Shown: piece by piece, positions 1-12,013 of the stretch
How positions within the stretch are numbered: position 1 is the first letter of the stretch
Layout of the letters: every line of letters begins with the position of its first letter
Source: Sophora flavescens
Lineage: Eukaryota > Streptophyta > Magnoliopsida > Fabales > Fabaceae
DNA length: 64,000 nucleotides
Assembly: GCA_030762895.1 (NCBI GenBank)
Contig: CM061062.1
Coordinates: 282,158,397-282,222,396, forward strand
Direction: 5' to 3'
Notes under the pieces: model-generated
Database searches by the model: none
What the model was told of the DNA's origin: nothing
Seen by the model: the letters and a program-made list of their open reading frames with translations, nothing else
Made by a program: the position numbers and the translations under genes

Positions 1-838
1 GGTTTAGAATCACAAGGTATTAAGAGTTATAAAATCCATGATCATACATGGAAAATTGAAACATTATTATCCTAGGCTTTACTTATTCATATAGAGCATT
101 ACCATTAGTATAAGGAAGAACTTTAATGGAGAACTCAAGTAGAAAAGATGAATAAAAACTAAAGCCTTAAGGCTTGAACTTTTAAAATAAAGGAAGCTTA
201 TGAAGGTTTAATGGGTTTGAAGAAGGAAGTTGATGGAGTGAAAATGAAAGGGATATATAGAGAGAGGAGAGAGTTCACGGCCAAGGAGAGGAGGAGGAGG
301 AGCTTATTGAGCGGCTGATGGCTAATGCTTGATTTGATGGAAGAAGAAAAATAACTTTTGGATTAGAATAATATTATAATTTGAAAAGTGTGATGATTAC
401 ATCCTTTGAGATGTGTCATAGCCTCTTCCATCATGTCTCACCTCACTGCTTTTATGCTCCTGATTGCCTTTCCATTTGCATCCCCAGTTGCATGTCCCGT
501 CGTAATTATTCGAAGCGTTTACATCCAGGAATAAAATATTATATTTTATTTTGAACGAAATTTTCAAAATAACAAAAGTTGAAGAAACATAATAAAAACA
601 CTAGCACTATCTCACTTCACGGTCAAAATCGTTCTCGCACGAAAACTTGTCACGGTAGTGAAAGCGTGACCGACAATTCAAACAAATTTTCAGCATTACC
701 GTGACTTCTATGATATAAGAACACAAGAAAAATGATTTTATTTTAATTAAAATCATCCTACGAAGATTTAATCTAAAATAAACATATTTTAAATACATAT
801 TTACTACTAAAGAAAGTATATGAAAAACAGGTGTTACA
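1..838 (+). mobile_element. 3' end of LTR-A belonging to the unit preceding unit 1
   Basis: This stretch aligns base for base, with small indels, to 13176-14024 and 52965-53805, which are the right-hand ends of the two complete LTR-A blocks. It ends in GGTGTTACA followed by ATAAA, the target duplication seen at the other copies. No coding potential is visible. The start of the block lies outside the window, so the array extends further to the left. Confidence 0.75.
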
Positions 839-843
839 ATAAA

Positions 844-2590
844 TACCAACAAAAATAATATAAACTTTTTGAAATTAATTTAATTATTATGTAACGTCAT
901 TGAAAATTAAGAAACATTTTTACCTTGTTTTAATATAAAATTCAAATCTTATAAATAAAAGATAATATGTGAGGATAATGTCAAAATTTGCTTGTCTGAA
1001 GTGTATTAAACCTACTTTTTATATTGATATTCGATCATGCATTGTTGCGCAATCCTATAATAATTTTTAATTAGTTAATTAATACGGTAAAATTTTACTT
1101 AAACATGTTTTATGGAAAATAAAGAGTTTAATATCATATCAAGTCTCGAATTTTGCTGGAAAGTACCATGAAAAATTTGAGGTTAAAAACTATTTTGATG
1201 ACAATTAAAATTTTGAGGGAATTACAATTTGAGGTTTAATTGTTATACATCTGCTCGGTGTACAATATTTTTTACACCGTCAACCAAAATAAATTACGTC
1301 AAATCATTGAATATCTTTGATTCTTATCCAAGTTACCTTGAAAATCATTCGGACCTTGATTATGATTGGTTGTGATGTAAAAACTTTAAGTGATAGTGCA
1401 CACAAATCAAACTCTTACTATTTTAGGTGTAAGTCGATCTAAAATCTTATTTTAATTTTGAATGTTTCAATCTCAGAATGTGACTAATTTTAAATTTATA
1501 ACTTAAAAAATGCTAAAATAAATTAAAATCTTAAGTTAAAAAAATATCAAGATTATTTTATTGTAAAGAAAATCAAGATTGTATTTAACATTTAACAAGA
1601 GAAATAAATGATTGCAGGTTGGTCATATGTGTTTTATTGTAAATTCACTAACAATTTTATTTAATATGCTAATATAAAAACCCTTAACAAAAGATGGTAT
1701 TTGAAACAAACCCTTTTGTCAAAAAAAAAAAAAAAGAAGAAGAAAGAAACAAGAAGCCCGGTTAAAGGCATAAGCTAATCTGAAATAACATATACATTAA
1801 AATTAAAGGGATTGCTGGCACTAAACGAATTGAAACACTTGACGCATCTCTAAATATTAAATAACATGAATTGCAAAATTAAAAAATCGCTTGTGGCTTT
1901 CTATTATTATTATTTTTATTTTTTACATTAGTTTTTTTCTGTGATTTTTTTTTTGGGTAAAATTTTGTGACTGTTTTTACCTCAAGTTACTAATGAACCA
2001 TAGAGGAAGCACCACGCAAAACTTCTGGAAGTGATAAACAATAAAAGGCTTTAGTTTGAATGAAACATACACTTGACCAAAACAATAAAATACATCTTTA
2101 ACTTTTTTTTTAAGTAGGTGGTATGCTGATGAATAAAAATACCTTTAATCATATCTGATAATCCAAGATCTAGCGGGAACAACGCACCTACAATTTTTTA
2201 ACAAAATTTCAAAAAATACAAATACAAATTATTTGTCAAAAACAAACATTTACAAATTTATGTTCTTCTCTTCACCGTGTTTCTTCTCTTTCTCCTTCAA
2301 TGCGTTATGTTTATTCTTGGATCTATGTATCTTTTCCTCATCTCTTGTGAAAAGCCAACAAAAAGAGAATTAAGTAAATTTAAAATGATATCATTAAAAT
2401 AAAATAAAGATAAATATGACTTCAAATAAAGTAAATGAAACTTTTATATTATGCAACGAAAAAAATACAACAAATTTGTAAAATAAACAAATACTTAATC
2501 AACTATATATTGCGTATAATAAATTTATTAAATAAAATACACAGATAGATGGACAAAACTAAAAGCAAAAATATGAAAAAAAGAAAGAAG
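844..2590. other. AT-rich non-coding spacer of unit 1
   Basis: No reading frame with family resemblance is visible on either strand. The stretch contains the MITE at 1245-1400, A/T homopolymers near 1720 and 1920-1960, and simple GAA/GAAA-type tracts. Its equivalents are 14030-15780 and 53811-55568. I looked in all three for the missing HPt exons that would carry the phosphoacceptor His motif and did not see them. Confidence 0.6.
1245..1400. mobile_element. Legume-type MITE, unit 1 copy (degraded)
   Basis: A short AT-rich element with terminal inverted repeats. The left end resembles TACACTGTCGGTGTAAA and the right end holds its complement. The inner part has ACACCGTCAACCAA facing GATTGGTTG. 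This copy has several small indels relative to the other two. There are no coding sequences. Confidence 0.6.
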
Positions 2591-2592
2591 AA

Positions 2593-2681
2593 TAAGTTAC
2601 CCTAGTAGCTCCTCCGGAACTTAATTTCTTTTCTTTCTTTTTTATAAAAAAATTTAAGTTCGAGGAGCACTAGGTAACTTA
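2593..2681. repeat. Foldback hairpin next to the F-box 3' end, unit 1
   Basis: The left arm AAGTTACCCTAGTAGCTCCT faces a right arm reading AGGAGCACTAGGTAACTT, with a T/A-rich loop. On the minus strand it lies at and just beyond the F-box stop codon, so a transcript of that gene would carry a 3' hairpin. It may be a small foldback transposon. Confidence 0.6.
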
Positions 2682-3375
2682 ACTTAATTTCTTGTTTGAC
2701 ATGATTACACTTTCTTCAATGGGACTTGTTGTGGCATTAGCATCACATGGAAGTGGCAAAGTTTTATATGAACGGGCGTATCTCAGCAAGAAATAATGTG
2801 AATTAGGGCTGATTCACATTGATGAGTGATATGTTTCCTCGAATTTCTATATGCTTTTCATTTTGTTAAATTATAGCCATAGACCTTCTTCTTCTCAAGT
2901 AAAACTAAATATACACTCAAAAACGATCTTGAATTAGCGTAGAAAGATTACTTTTGCGGGTTGCTCACAGGGTGGGAACGGGGAACCAAGATTGTGTTCT
3001 TGGGTTACCAACAAACATATCAACTTGGTCAAATGTTGTAGCGAGGACAAAAGAATCAAGCCATTGCTTGAAGCTAGAGCTTTGGCTTTGTTATTTGCCA
3101 AATTGTAGAACCATCGTGAGGCACACCACATGATGCCTTATTTTTCGGGTAAAGTGTAACTCAATATGGCAATCAAACCTCTGGATCATGGTTGATTGAA
3201 TGAGGAAGCATGAATCATCCTTTAATAATGCATTTAGAGCTTGCTTTAATGCAAAGTATGATTCCTCCGGAAACTTTGAGAAGAACTTGCTAATACATTT
3301 GAACTTGTAGATCGCTTTTCTTTGGTAACCAAGAGAATATCTCAATCAATCGTCGTTGGAGGTTGCCATTGTCAT
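2679..3375 (-). pseudogene. F-box protein pseudogene, unit 1 (internal deletion)
   Basis: Reading the minus strand from an ATG at 3375, the N-terminal F-box helix region (CISKFFSKFPEESYFALKQ and surroundings) is recognisable but the frame is lost within the first 25 codons. F-box proteins recruit substrates to SCF ubiquitin ligases through Skp1. Near 2910 the sequence jumps from the part corresponding to about 21622 in unit 2 to the part corresponding to about 22147, a loss of roughly 525 bp covering most of the F-box-associated domain, with a short shared ATA at the junction. Extra single-base indels break the rest. It is clearly non-functional as a protein gene. Confidence 0.8.
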
Positions 3376-4744
3376 GAACTGTTGATCTGGAAGCAAAAGA
3401 ATTTTCCAAGGAGTTATTAGACTACGATGAAAGGGGGGAAGAAAAACAATACGTGAGTATAGGGTTAAGTATTGATAGCACTAGACTAGATGATGTTATA
3501 AATTTTAATAAAAATATTATAAAGATTAAAACATGGATGCAATATATCACTGGATTCAAGAAGTCTTATCAATATAGAAAATCAAACGATATCTCTTATA
3601 GTTATATCATGAAATTGACCATAACCAACAACTTAATCCTTAATCTATTAGGCAACCTACCAAAATCTTTTAAATCAAGTAACTAAATTATATAAGATAA
3701 TTTTTTGAGACATACTCTTAAGATAGTTGATAATAATATCTCAATGAAACTTATCAAATCAGATACGGACATGTCCTTCTTTAGTTCCTCACAAAACTCG
3801 CTCTAAATTAGATCTGGAGATTATTTTATTTTATTTTTACAACGAGACCTACTTGAACTCAAATTGAGAATTTTCTTTTTTCTAGAGTTTTGGTTTTCTT
3901 ATTTAATTTTTAAAAAATGACTCTTTTTTTTGTAAAATAAAAGTTTAGATTTGGGAAGAGCTTGTTCCCTTGCGAGGCTAGGAATACCCCCAACCTCAAC
4001 GAGGATTTATAGTGGAATTTACATATTGCCTAGCAACATGGGATATTTAGGAATGTCGAAGCTAAGTCACAGCTAGTGTGGGTGTAAGGCTTGGTCGGAT
4101 GTGCTAAAATGATTTTTTTATTTTTATATTAACAAAAAATCAACCGAAAAAAAAAACAGGAAAAGAAGAAAAAAAGGCTAAATAAACAAAATGAGGATAA
4201 AAATGCCCTTTCTTCTTGGAACTGGAGCGTGAATAGGAAAAATGCAGATGAGAATGAAGCGTGGTTTTGCTACTGATGGACGGCGAGGTTGCTGTGTGTC
4301 GAGGAGGAATAGATGAAAATGGTGAGGGGGGGAACAAGAGAAGATGGAGTGAGGGAGGAGAGTGATAGGAACAAGTGATATATATACACAAGTAGATAAT
4401 TGATACTAGTAGACCGGAGGAGTATCTCAATAATCTTATTCTTTAGATGCGGACATTTATTTCTTTACTAAATCCACTCAAAATAAGATTTTTACCCTTT
4501 TTTTCTCTTTTCCTAATTAGAATTCCTCAAACTTGAGGCGTAATCAATGATTCGGTATCTACAAGGATCTCTCGTCAATGTATAATATCATACCGTGATA
4601 GTGATTGTAGACCAAAAAATGAGTTACTAGCTAGTAAATGTTAACTTTCTAGTCTTATAAAACATTTTGGAAAATGCTAACAAATGCCCTTAGAACATTG
4701 TTTTGAAAAAAATCAAGAAAGGAAAATTTGTATGAGAAATAATG
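3376..4744. other. Non-coding spacer between F-box and Stowaway-like MITE, unit 1
   Basis: It contains the F-box upstream region and a stretch (about 3945-4130) with GGAATACCCCCAACCTCAAC-like sequence next to oligo-T, reminiscent of a retroposon tail but not assignable. Near 4390 a GA-rich block ends where unit 2 has an expanded AT dinucleotide run. Open frames here are short and do not match in the sister units. Confidence 0.5.
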
Positions 4745-4745
4745 T

Positions 4746-5041
4746 ACTCCCTCGTGACTTAATTATAAGTAAAATCAACTAACTCCATACTTATTAAGAA
4801 AGTTAGTTGAATTTAGTTTCAATTGTCTTGATTTATGTATAAAAAATGAGTTAAATAGCTAAACTACCTTTAATTGTCTTGGGGTGTGCAATGCTATTGG
4901 AAAAGTAGAAGAGAATTTGTGGGATTGATTGATTGTCTTGACTTTTGAAATACTTATATAAATAGAGTTGAATGACATTTACTTATATTTAAATCCACAA
5001 AATATAGTACTTTTTTTTACTTGTAATTGAGTCCAAAGGAG
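4746..5041. mobile_element. Stowaway-like MITE, unit 1 copy
   Basis: Flanked by TA on both sides (4744-4745 and 5042-5043). The left end CTCCCTCGTGACTTAATTAT faces the right end TACTTGTAATTGAGTCCAAAGGAG. The size (about 296 bp), the TA target and the CTCCCTCC-type terminus fit Stowaway/Tc1-mariner MITEs. The termini have begun to diverge. Confidence 0.7.
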
Positions 5042-5307
5042 TAATTCACACAAAAGAATAAACTATTATATAATTTTTTTTTGCTTCAAAATTATCATAT
5101 AATTTAAATCAATATCTAAATTAGAAATGAAATATTTTTTAAGGATAAATTTTATTTGAGAATCTGAACAACTTTATAATAAATGTTTAAAAAATAACTA
5201 ATAAGGAATAAAATGCTAGACCGTTAACAACTCTCCATTATATAACTAAAAAAAATAGCATAATTATATTGATCTCTTACGTTTGACTTAATTATATCTA
5301 ATATTCT

Positions 5308-5452
5308 TCTTATTTCAAAAGTTACAGCATTTTAAGCCTTAAGATTAATTTATCATTACATTTATCTCTCATGAAGATGGGTGATTGTAATTACACTAAC
5401 ATCCCCTTGAAGAAGGTAACTCACTAAACTTGGTATAACTTTTGAAAATAGG
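5308..5452. repeat. Short inverted-repeat element upstream of HPt, unit 1
   Basis: CTTATTTCAAAAGTTACA on the left faces TATAACTTTTGAAAATAGG on the right, about 145 bp in all. It could be a small MITE or a chance foldback; no clear target duplication was found. Confidence 0.4.
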
Positions 5453-5670
5453 TGGGGTGCCCCGATGTAATTAAACTTTCTCATAAGAGAAAAGTGGAAA
5501 TTTCCCTAAAATAATTGGTACAGTATAATTCTCAATTTCAAGGCTAAAATTTTAATTAGTTTACCTAAACTAAACTATTGAAGTGTCCATAAATGATTGG
5601 TTGATTGAGAAGCTAGGAACAAAAACACGAGGAAGTGACGGGACATTAAATACAAGCGGATTTTAATGAT

Positions 5671-5680
5671 CTATATAAAG
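5671..5680 (+). promoter_or_regulatory. TATA box of the HPt remnant, unit 1
   Basis: CTATATAAAG lies about 90 bp upstream of the ATG at 5769, a usual plant core-promoter distance once a short 5' UTR is allowed. Confidence 0.5.
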
Positions 5681-5768
5681 AAAGAAAACCATCACACAAA
5701 CCCAAAAGGCAAGAGGAAATATGAGAGTTCTCCACAGATTTTGACATTCACCAATCAATTCCCAGGCG

Positions 5769-6100
5769 ATGGAAGATCGGACACCAACAATGGATCTGTG
5801 ATTGATTCAAAGCCCGGTGGTTGAGTACACTTCCTCCTTGTTTCAAGAGGTAATTAACTATGCTATACAATTACCAATATACATTAAGGGAAGTCTCATA
5901 AGCTATGTATCTTTCTTGTATTGGTTTTCTCTTTTGTCCCTCTAACTTATGTGTTCTCTTTGGAAAGGGATCTAGATAATCAATTTAACCCGCTTACAAC
6001 AACTTCAAGATGAAAGCAACCCATATTTTGTGGTTGAAGTGGTGACTATCTTCTTTGAGGATGTGAGAGACTCCTAAATGAGCTGCAAAAAGCATTGTAA
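5769..6100 (+). pseudogene. Histidine-phosphotransfer (HPt/AHP-type) gene fragment, unit 1, broken
   Basis: Exon 1 starts at the ATG at 5769 and exon 2 follows an intron of about 115 bp with GT and AG ends. It is clearly the same gene piece as 25057-25393. Small deletions destroy it: exon 1 reaches a stop after ten codons, exon 2 has lost two bases at its start (GGATCTAGAT for GGATTCCTAGAT) and one more near GAGGATGTGAGAG. HPt proteins carry phosphate between cytokinin-receptor kinases and response regulators. The exons that would hold the phosphoacceptor His are absent, so even an intact copy would lack the catalytic site. Confidence 0.75.
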
Positions 6101-7483
6101 GGGCACATCATTTCTGTTTTCTTTTTGGTGAATGTATTTCTGTTTTCTAATCCATTTTAGATTCACTGATCACTATCATAGTTTTAAATTACGGTGCATT
6201 TTACATCTTTGCAAGATCACCAGAATCAGCTATTTCAACTTTTAAATTTATACATTTTAGATTTTAATACTTAAAAACTATCTTGTTGTTTTGTCTTTTT
6301 ATTTTTTATATTCATTTTGATTTTTTATAATCTTATTTAGTGTTACCAAATCCTTTGAATTTTGATATGTTTGCTATCCAACTTCATTGTGATACTTTAG
6401 GCAAAGAGATTAAGATATTTAAAGTTACAACTATATAGTAGGATAAATGTAACTCCCCCTCGGGTATTACTAAGTAACACATGCGGAATTAAATTAAAAA
6501 GATAATTTGTTGGTTGCTTTCGGAAAATTGTTTTCTTTTAAGTAGAAACTGGGGTATAAAATTTTCTTTAAGGATAACTCGAAATCCATAATACATACCT
6601 TTAAAAACGTAAAGTCACATTCAGCAAAGTTACCATGACATACAACATTTCAAAGTTTCCATTTTTGAAAGAAAATGTTTAAACTACAGATGGATGTATA
6701 TGACACTATATTCTTGAGCTCTTTAGATATAGAACCCAACTCAAACTCCTAAGTTGGTCATTCTATCAAATATTCATTGGGAGAGACCCCAATCAGAATA
6801 CTTTCCAACCTATAACACTAGGTCTTCAAGTGACTTAGAAAGACTCCTCTCGCAACATCGATACTAGTACCAAGGTACTCACAAAAAACCCGAAGAGACC
6901 GATATAACTGTAAGAGTGAGACAGGCAAATGGATATATCATACAACAACCATATACATGATACATACAACACATTGTCAAATTAGCATTTAAGCATTATT
7001 CATAGATAAAACAACAAGTGTTATATCGATTGGGTCTCATACTTGAATCAATCCGGTTTTATAAAGATAATGCATGACACTTCAATCATCGGTCTCTAAA
7101 CTTAATCTCGCGAGATACCATCACCGCTTTATCATTAAGAAAGAGTTGATCGGGCTCATATGCCACATTGGCAAGTTGTCTCCGCATCATCATGCACCCC
7201 ATCAACATAATCACGAATCCCTTATAACTACCATTCGGATGTATACCTCATCGAATACCGCATCTTAGGCGGTATTCGGTTAACTCAAGCACGTCCCCGC
7301 AAGGGGAAATGCATATGAATAAAATACTTTTCATTATCAAGACTTTTCTTTGTGTTCACTCTTTTCCGTTTTGTCGGCTTCAAAGGTAACGACTATTCAA
7401 GCAATTTTCATTACTTGAAAATCAATAACACAGGACGTGCAATCCGAGTTCTCAATCACAACACCTTAGACCGATGCCACGCT

Positions 7484-8692
7484 TGGATCGAGCCTGCGGC
7501 TCGACAAGTTTTTAACTAGTAAGACCATGGTTTTATTCGAGTTTAATCTCGTTTCGCCAAATTTGGATGTAATTGTCCTCAAGCAACATTTTGAGTATCT
7601 TGAGTATTTTTAGGTATTTTCATTGATTTTGAGTCAAATAAATCACTTACCGCTATTTCATGTTTTCGAGTTGATAAGAAAATCAAGAAGGGAAGAGCAC
7701 TCGAAGCAAAAGGCCATCACGCTCGTGCGTGAGCAGTCACGACGTGATGAGCCACCCATGGAAGACGAAGGATCATGCACCAGTGGTGACACAATCACGG
7801 GCGTGATGAGAAGACCGAAAAGTCGGAGTTGATCACGCCCAGCGCGTGATGGAGGATCACTACTGCGGTGGCGCATCAGCACCCGTAGTCGAGGCGATCA
7901 CGGCCTGCCAGTGGTAGGCATCACGGCCGTGATGTGACCAGAATTTGAATGCGCGCCCTTGACAGGCGGTCCACTTTGTCTTGGACGGCCATCACGGCCT
8001 GTGATTGCACGCTCTTTATATAGGAAGAAGCAGAACCGCATTGGATTGAGTTTTTCACTGTTTACATTATACTTTTAGGTTTTTGTCATATTTGTAATGG
8101 AGAGCTAATCTCCTTGGATTAAACTGTGTCGGGTTCCATTGACACTTGAGGTTCGTAATTCCCAAACTCATTGCTATTCTCTTTCAATATTGTTCTATAT
8201 GTTCTGTTTGCTTAATTCAGGATTGTATAGAATAGGTATTCATTTGTTTCGATGATTTTATGTTCCTATACTAAATCGCGTTTGCTTAATTCGCGTGGTG
8301 TTCAATCGTGTTTGCTTAATTCACGAGTGCTTCACCCCGTTTGCTCAATTCGGGAATTAGGAACATATATCGTAGTGCCTTAGGGTTGTTAATTGTCGCT
8401 ACAATCGAAAAGAGACTAGAATCCGCTTAGGGCTTGGAATGTATATGAATCAATGATAGTGGGAAACCGAGAGCAGTAGATTAGTCGTTTCAATTATTGA
8501 CAATCACCTATTTGCATTGTTTTCTTAATTGTTTTCTCTTAATTGTATTTCAAATCCAAAACCCCCAAAACTGACTTTTCTGCGAATAACAACCCAGAGT
8601 CCTTGTGAGACGATACTCGGAGTTGTCGCGCCCTAACTACATATTTTGTAAACCGCTCGTTCTTTTTGATGCGCGTGCGGCAGCGTGTCGCG
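7484..8692 (+). mobile_element. Athila-like solo LTR present only in unit 1
   Basis: The left end (TGGATCGAGCCTGC, then AACTAGTAAGACC) and the right end (GATGCGCGTGCGGCAGCGTG) align with the ends of the LTRs at 20184-21447 and 27613-28888. Intermediate landmarks include CTCGCGTTTGCTTAATTCGCG-like repeats and AATGGAGAGCTAATCTCC. Unit 2 reads straight through at about 26792 (GATGCCGCAGTCCAAGG). The target duplication is blurred, so the ends are good to a few bases only. It contains GC-rich inverted repeats with cores CATCACG/CGTGATG and ATCACGGCC/GGCCGTGAT at about 7715-8000. Confidence 0.75.
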
Positions 8693-8879
8693 AGTCCAAG
8701 GTTGTGGTCGTAGAAACAATTAAAATTTTATCCTTGCTTTATTTCAACATGATAAGGACTCCTAGCCCATAACAACGAAATTTGGACACACAGTCCTCAA
8801 TTCCAAGATTAGGACTCCTAGCCCATAATATCATGATTAGGACCATTGGCCCATAATTCTTGACACGGATCACGGATCG

Positions 8880-11800
8880 TGTAACACCCTTCTCGGGCGC
8901 TACATTGTGCATGACATTTTTTTAAGACCGAGTAAAACGGAAAATAATTATTTTGCCAAAAATACGGGTTTATTTTTTCTTTTCTCTTTTTGTAATAATA
9001 CAACACATAGTCTTTAACATATAACATCAACTTATGCATCAATGTTATACAAACCAAGTTACAAGTATCATCAAGTCACACATATTCGGAAGAAAGGCGG
9101 AAATACCAACGCCATAAAATAACAACAGACTTAAATATGTTTATAATAATAAATCTTTTAGAGACATAGCTCCACAAAATATAACATAGACACGAGACTG
9201 GCCGGACACAAAATACTGAGAAAAATCCATTATATTAAAGCCCTCGAGACGGTGTCCATGTCTCCAAGTACGCTCAAACTCCAGCGGGATGCGATGGAGA
9301 AACAAAGTGTTGTCGTCATCTTCGTCCAATGCAAGATAGAAAACAACAAACCGGAAAATACAGAAATGAGGTGAGATTTAGTTCATCTTGCACTTAACGT
9401 AGACATGCGGTGGTACGACACACGGTACACACAAATATCGAGTGAAATGTTATATCATCCATCACAACATAAATAATAATGTTTCATAACAACATAAACA
9501 CAAGGCACCGCTTTTCCTAGACAAGAGACATCTAATACTCGAGAATGACCTCCGATCCCCCATACCATGGTTTTAACAAACAATCGGAGAGTTGGTTCGG
9601 AGGATTGTTCCGACTACGCCACCTTGGGCAATAGAATGCGTCCGTAGTCATCAACATGCACATTGGCTTTTTCAGCAACATCCTACACTACCGTGAAAAT
9701 AAATAGTGTCTAGTAGAGTATGTCGATTGGATTGCAAGATCACCATGCCACGGAAGAGCAACCAACTGGTCCTATATGAGTATTTCATACCCCGACCCCC
9801 CAAGCATCAATAGATCGTCACTACGAAATTCGCACCCGCATTAAAGTGTTAGCTCGATCTCCTAGGAACAACGACCTTACAGAACATAGTTTCACTATGT
9901 GTTTAGGAAAACTGTGCCGAAAATGCGTTCTTCTCGTCTATCCATTGGATGACATAGTTTGATTCCATCAAAATCCTTTCACCGTACTGTAACAGATGCT
10001 AGATGTCCTTTCGTCCGAATCACCGGTACTTATTCATCTAGCTAAAGTTCTCAAGTATCCTTTCATCTTTGTGCAAAGTTTTTGTAACGACCAGTCCGCC
10101 AGGTGCGCCGCAAAAAAAAGGTAAAAAGGGAGGAGTCGCCACTAAAATTTTTATTGGGAAAATCTTAGAAAACCCATTATTTAAAGGTAAACTGGTCTAA
10201 AAAAAGAGATGAGTCCGGAGTCGGTTCACAGTAGGGGAAGGTGTTAGCACCTCCACATCGTCCGTTTAAAAAAATGGTACCTCAAGTTAATTGTGAAAAA
10301 AACATTTTAATAACCTTTTAAATATTTATTTTACCCAAAAATTATTTACAAGAAAGAATTATTTTTAATTTTTAATATTTTAAATTTTTATTAATTTTAT
10401 ATTTTTAAATTTATTGATTATAAAAACTAAATGAGGTTGAACATGGCACAAGAGTCCATAGGGTAACCTCAAATCTACGGGACTGAACATGGCACCATGT
10501 CCATAGAGCATCCCTAAAAATAGAAAAGTTTAATTATTTTGATTAATTATTTTAACATAAAAAGAGACACAAAAAGAAAAATTTAGTTTTGGCTTGACAA
10601 AATTATTTATCTTGCTCCTACGTATTCCCGGATGTGATGGGAAACTCAAAGCCACGTAGTTCTTTCGAAAAAAAAAGTTTGATTGGTTTTTTGATTTTAT
10701 ATTTTGCTGAAGATTTGATTTTTTATTTTTATAAAAAAGGTCTTATTTCGCAGTAAATTCACTTTTGCACAGGGTCGAAGATAGCAGCGCTTTACGATAA
10801 ACCCTTACAATGCATACACCACTTAATGATGAATTTGATTTTTGAAATAAGAGATAACTTAAAAAACAGATAAGGAATGCAATCAAGTAAAACAGAAAGT
10901 AAATCAATTTGGGGTTTTTCGGATCTAAAGGGAATTCCTAGGAAGTGGGTTACCAACAAGATCGTTCATGTTACTAAATTGACTACCCCTTGTTAATTAT
11001 CAAAATTGCTTTGAAGGCAAATTTATCCTCAAATAGTTCATGTTCCCTCTCGGGTTACAAAAACCGTGCCAAATTAAACCAACCCCTACTCTCGTGGTAG
11101 TTGAATTTAGATTGAACCCCTTAAGTTTTGTGACAATTCGTGAATCCTCGAAGGACCCCTCTTCTAACTCTCGTGATTTAAGTCCTAAGTCTGATTCTAT
11201 AGATACGATACCTAAGTTCACCGCTAGGTTCCTCCTTAGAGTATCCACGACACGCAAATAAGTGGCCACCAAATTTATGAGGAATTAAAACAATAGAAAT
11301 CAGATCTAAAGCAAAATTGAAATTAACAAAAGTATAACATCATTTCATAATGTAAATCAGATCTTGGGCATAGCCCGATCCCTAGAAATAAAGCTACTAC
11401 TCAAGCATTGCCTAAGTGGTAGCAGCGCAAAGTCTCCCGAGTCTCTACCTAATTGCCTTATTTATAGATTAGGGTAATTTGAATCCCAATCAAACACAAA
11501 TTCAGGATCAAATTAGTTTCTTGGATCCAAATATTGCAGCGTCACGGCCGTGATAGCCATCACGACTAGGCCGTGGATCGATTCTGCCTTGGCGTTGCTT
11601 CAGCGATTGGTTTGTCACGGAGCGGACCACCATCACGCGGCTAGGCCGTGATCAGTTCTGCCTGTGAGGGTCTGGTTAAGCTGACATGTCACGGCGTGAT
11701 GGATATCACGGGCTGGCCGTGACCGATTCGACTTTAGCCTTCTTTCTTTTCAGCTTTGCTTGATCATGGCCGTGATGGTCATCACGGCTGGAACCGTGAT

Positions 11801-12013
11801 GGGCTCCGGTTGGCTCATTTTCTTTACTTTTCAAGCCCCATCTTCATGCAAGCTCCATCATGGCTAATCCCCGAGCATTTAATCTTTAATTCCTGCAAAA
11901 CAACACCACAAAACCGCCTTACTCATTCCAAGGTAAAAACTAACCAAAATCAAATTAAAAAATGCCTAAACTATATGAAAATGCATGTAATATGATAAAC
12001 AAATATGAGGTGT
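8880..12013. mobile_element. LTR-B block nested in LTR-A, unit 1
   Basis: A second LTR-type start, TGTAACACCCTTCTCGGGCG, lies at 8880. LTR-A sequence resumes at about 12014 with TCACACTCATC before ATACTAGAGGCGACG, near a GAGGTGTAA that could be the decayed end of LTR-B. The recognisable body runs to 10082, where LTR-C begins. No coding region is present. The short frames at 8818-9057 and 9141-9329 are not conserved in the sister copy. Its right end is uncertain. Confidence 0.5.
10083..12000. mobile_element. LTR-C nested in LTR-B, unit 1
   Basis: Starts TGTAACGACCAGTCCGCC; the sister copy has TGTCGCGACCGTCCCG, a typical plant Ty3/gypsy LTR start, followed by GAGTCGCCACTAAAATTTTT. It includes the stretch CTCCTACGTATTCCCGGATG often seen in such LTRs. 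Four GC-rich inverted repeats lie at 11541-11800. The right end is placed only approximately, where LTR-A landmarks return. It is non-coding. Confidence 0.55.
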
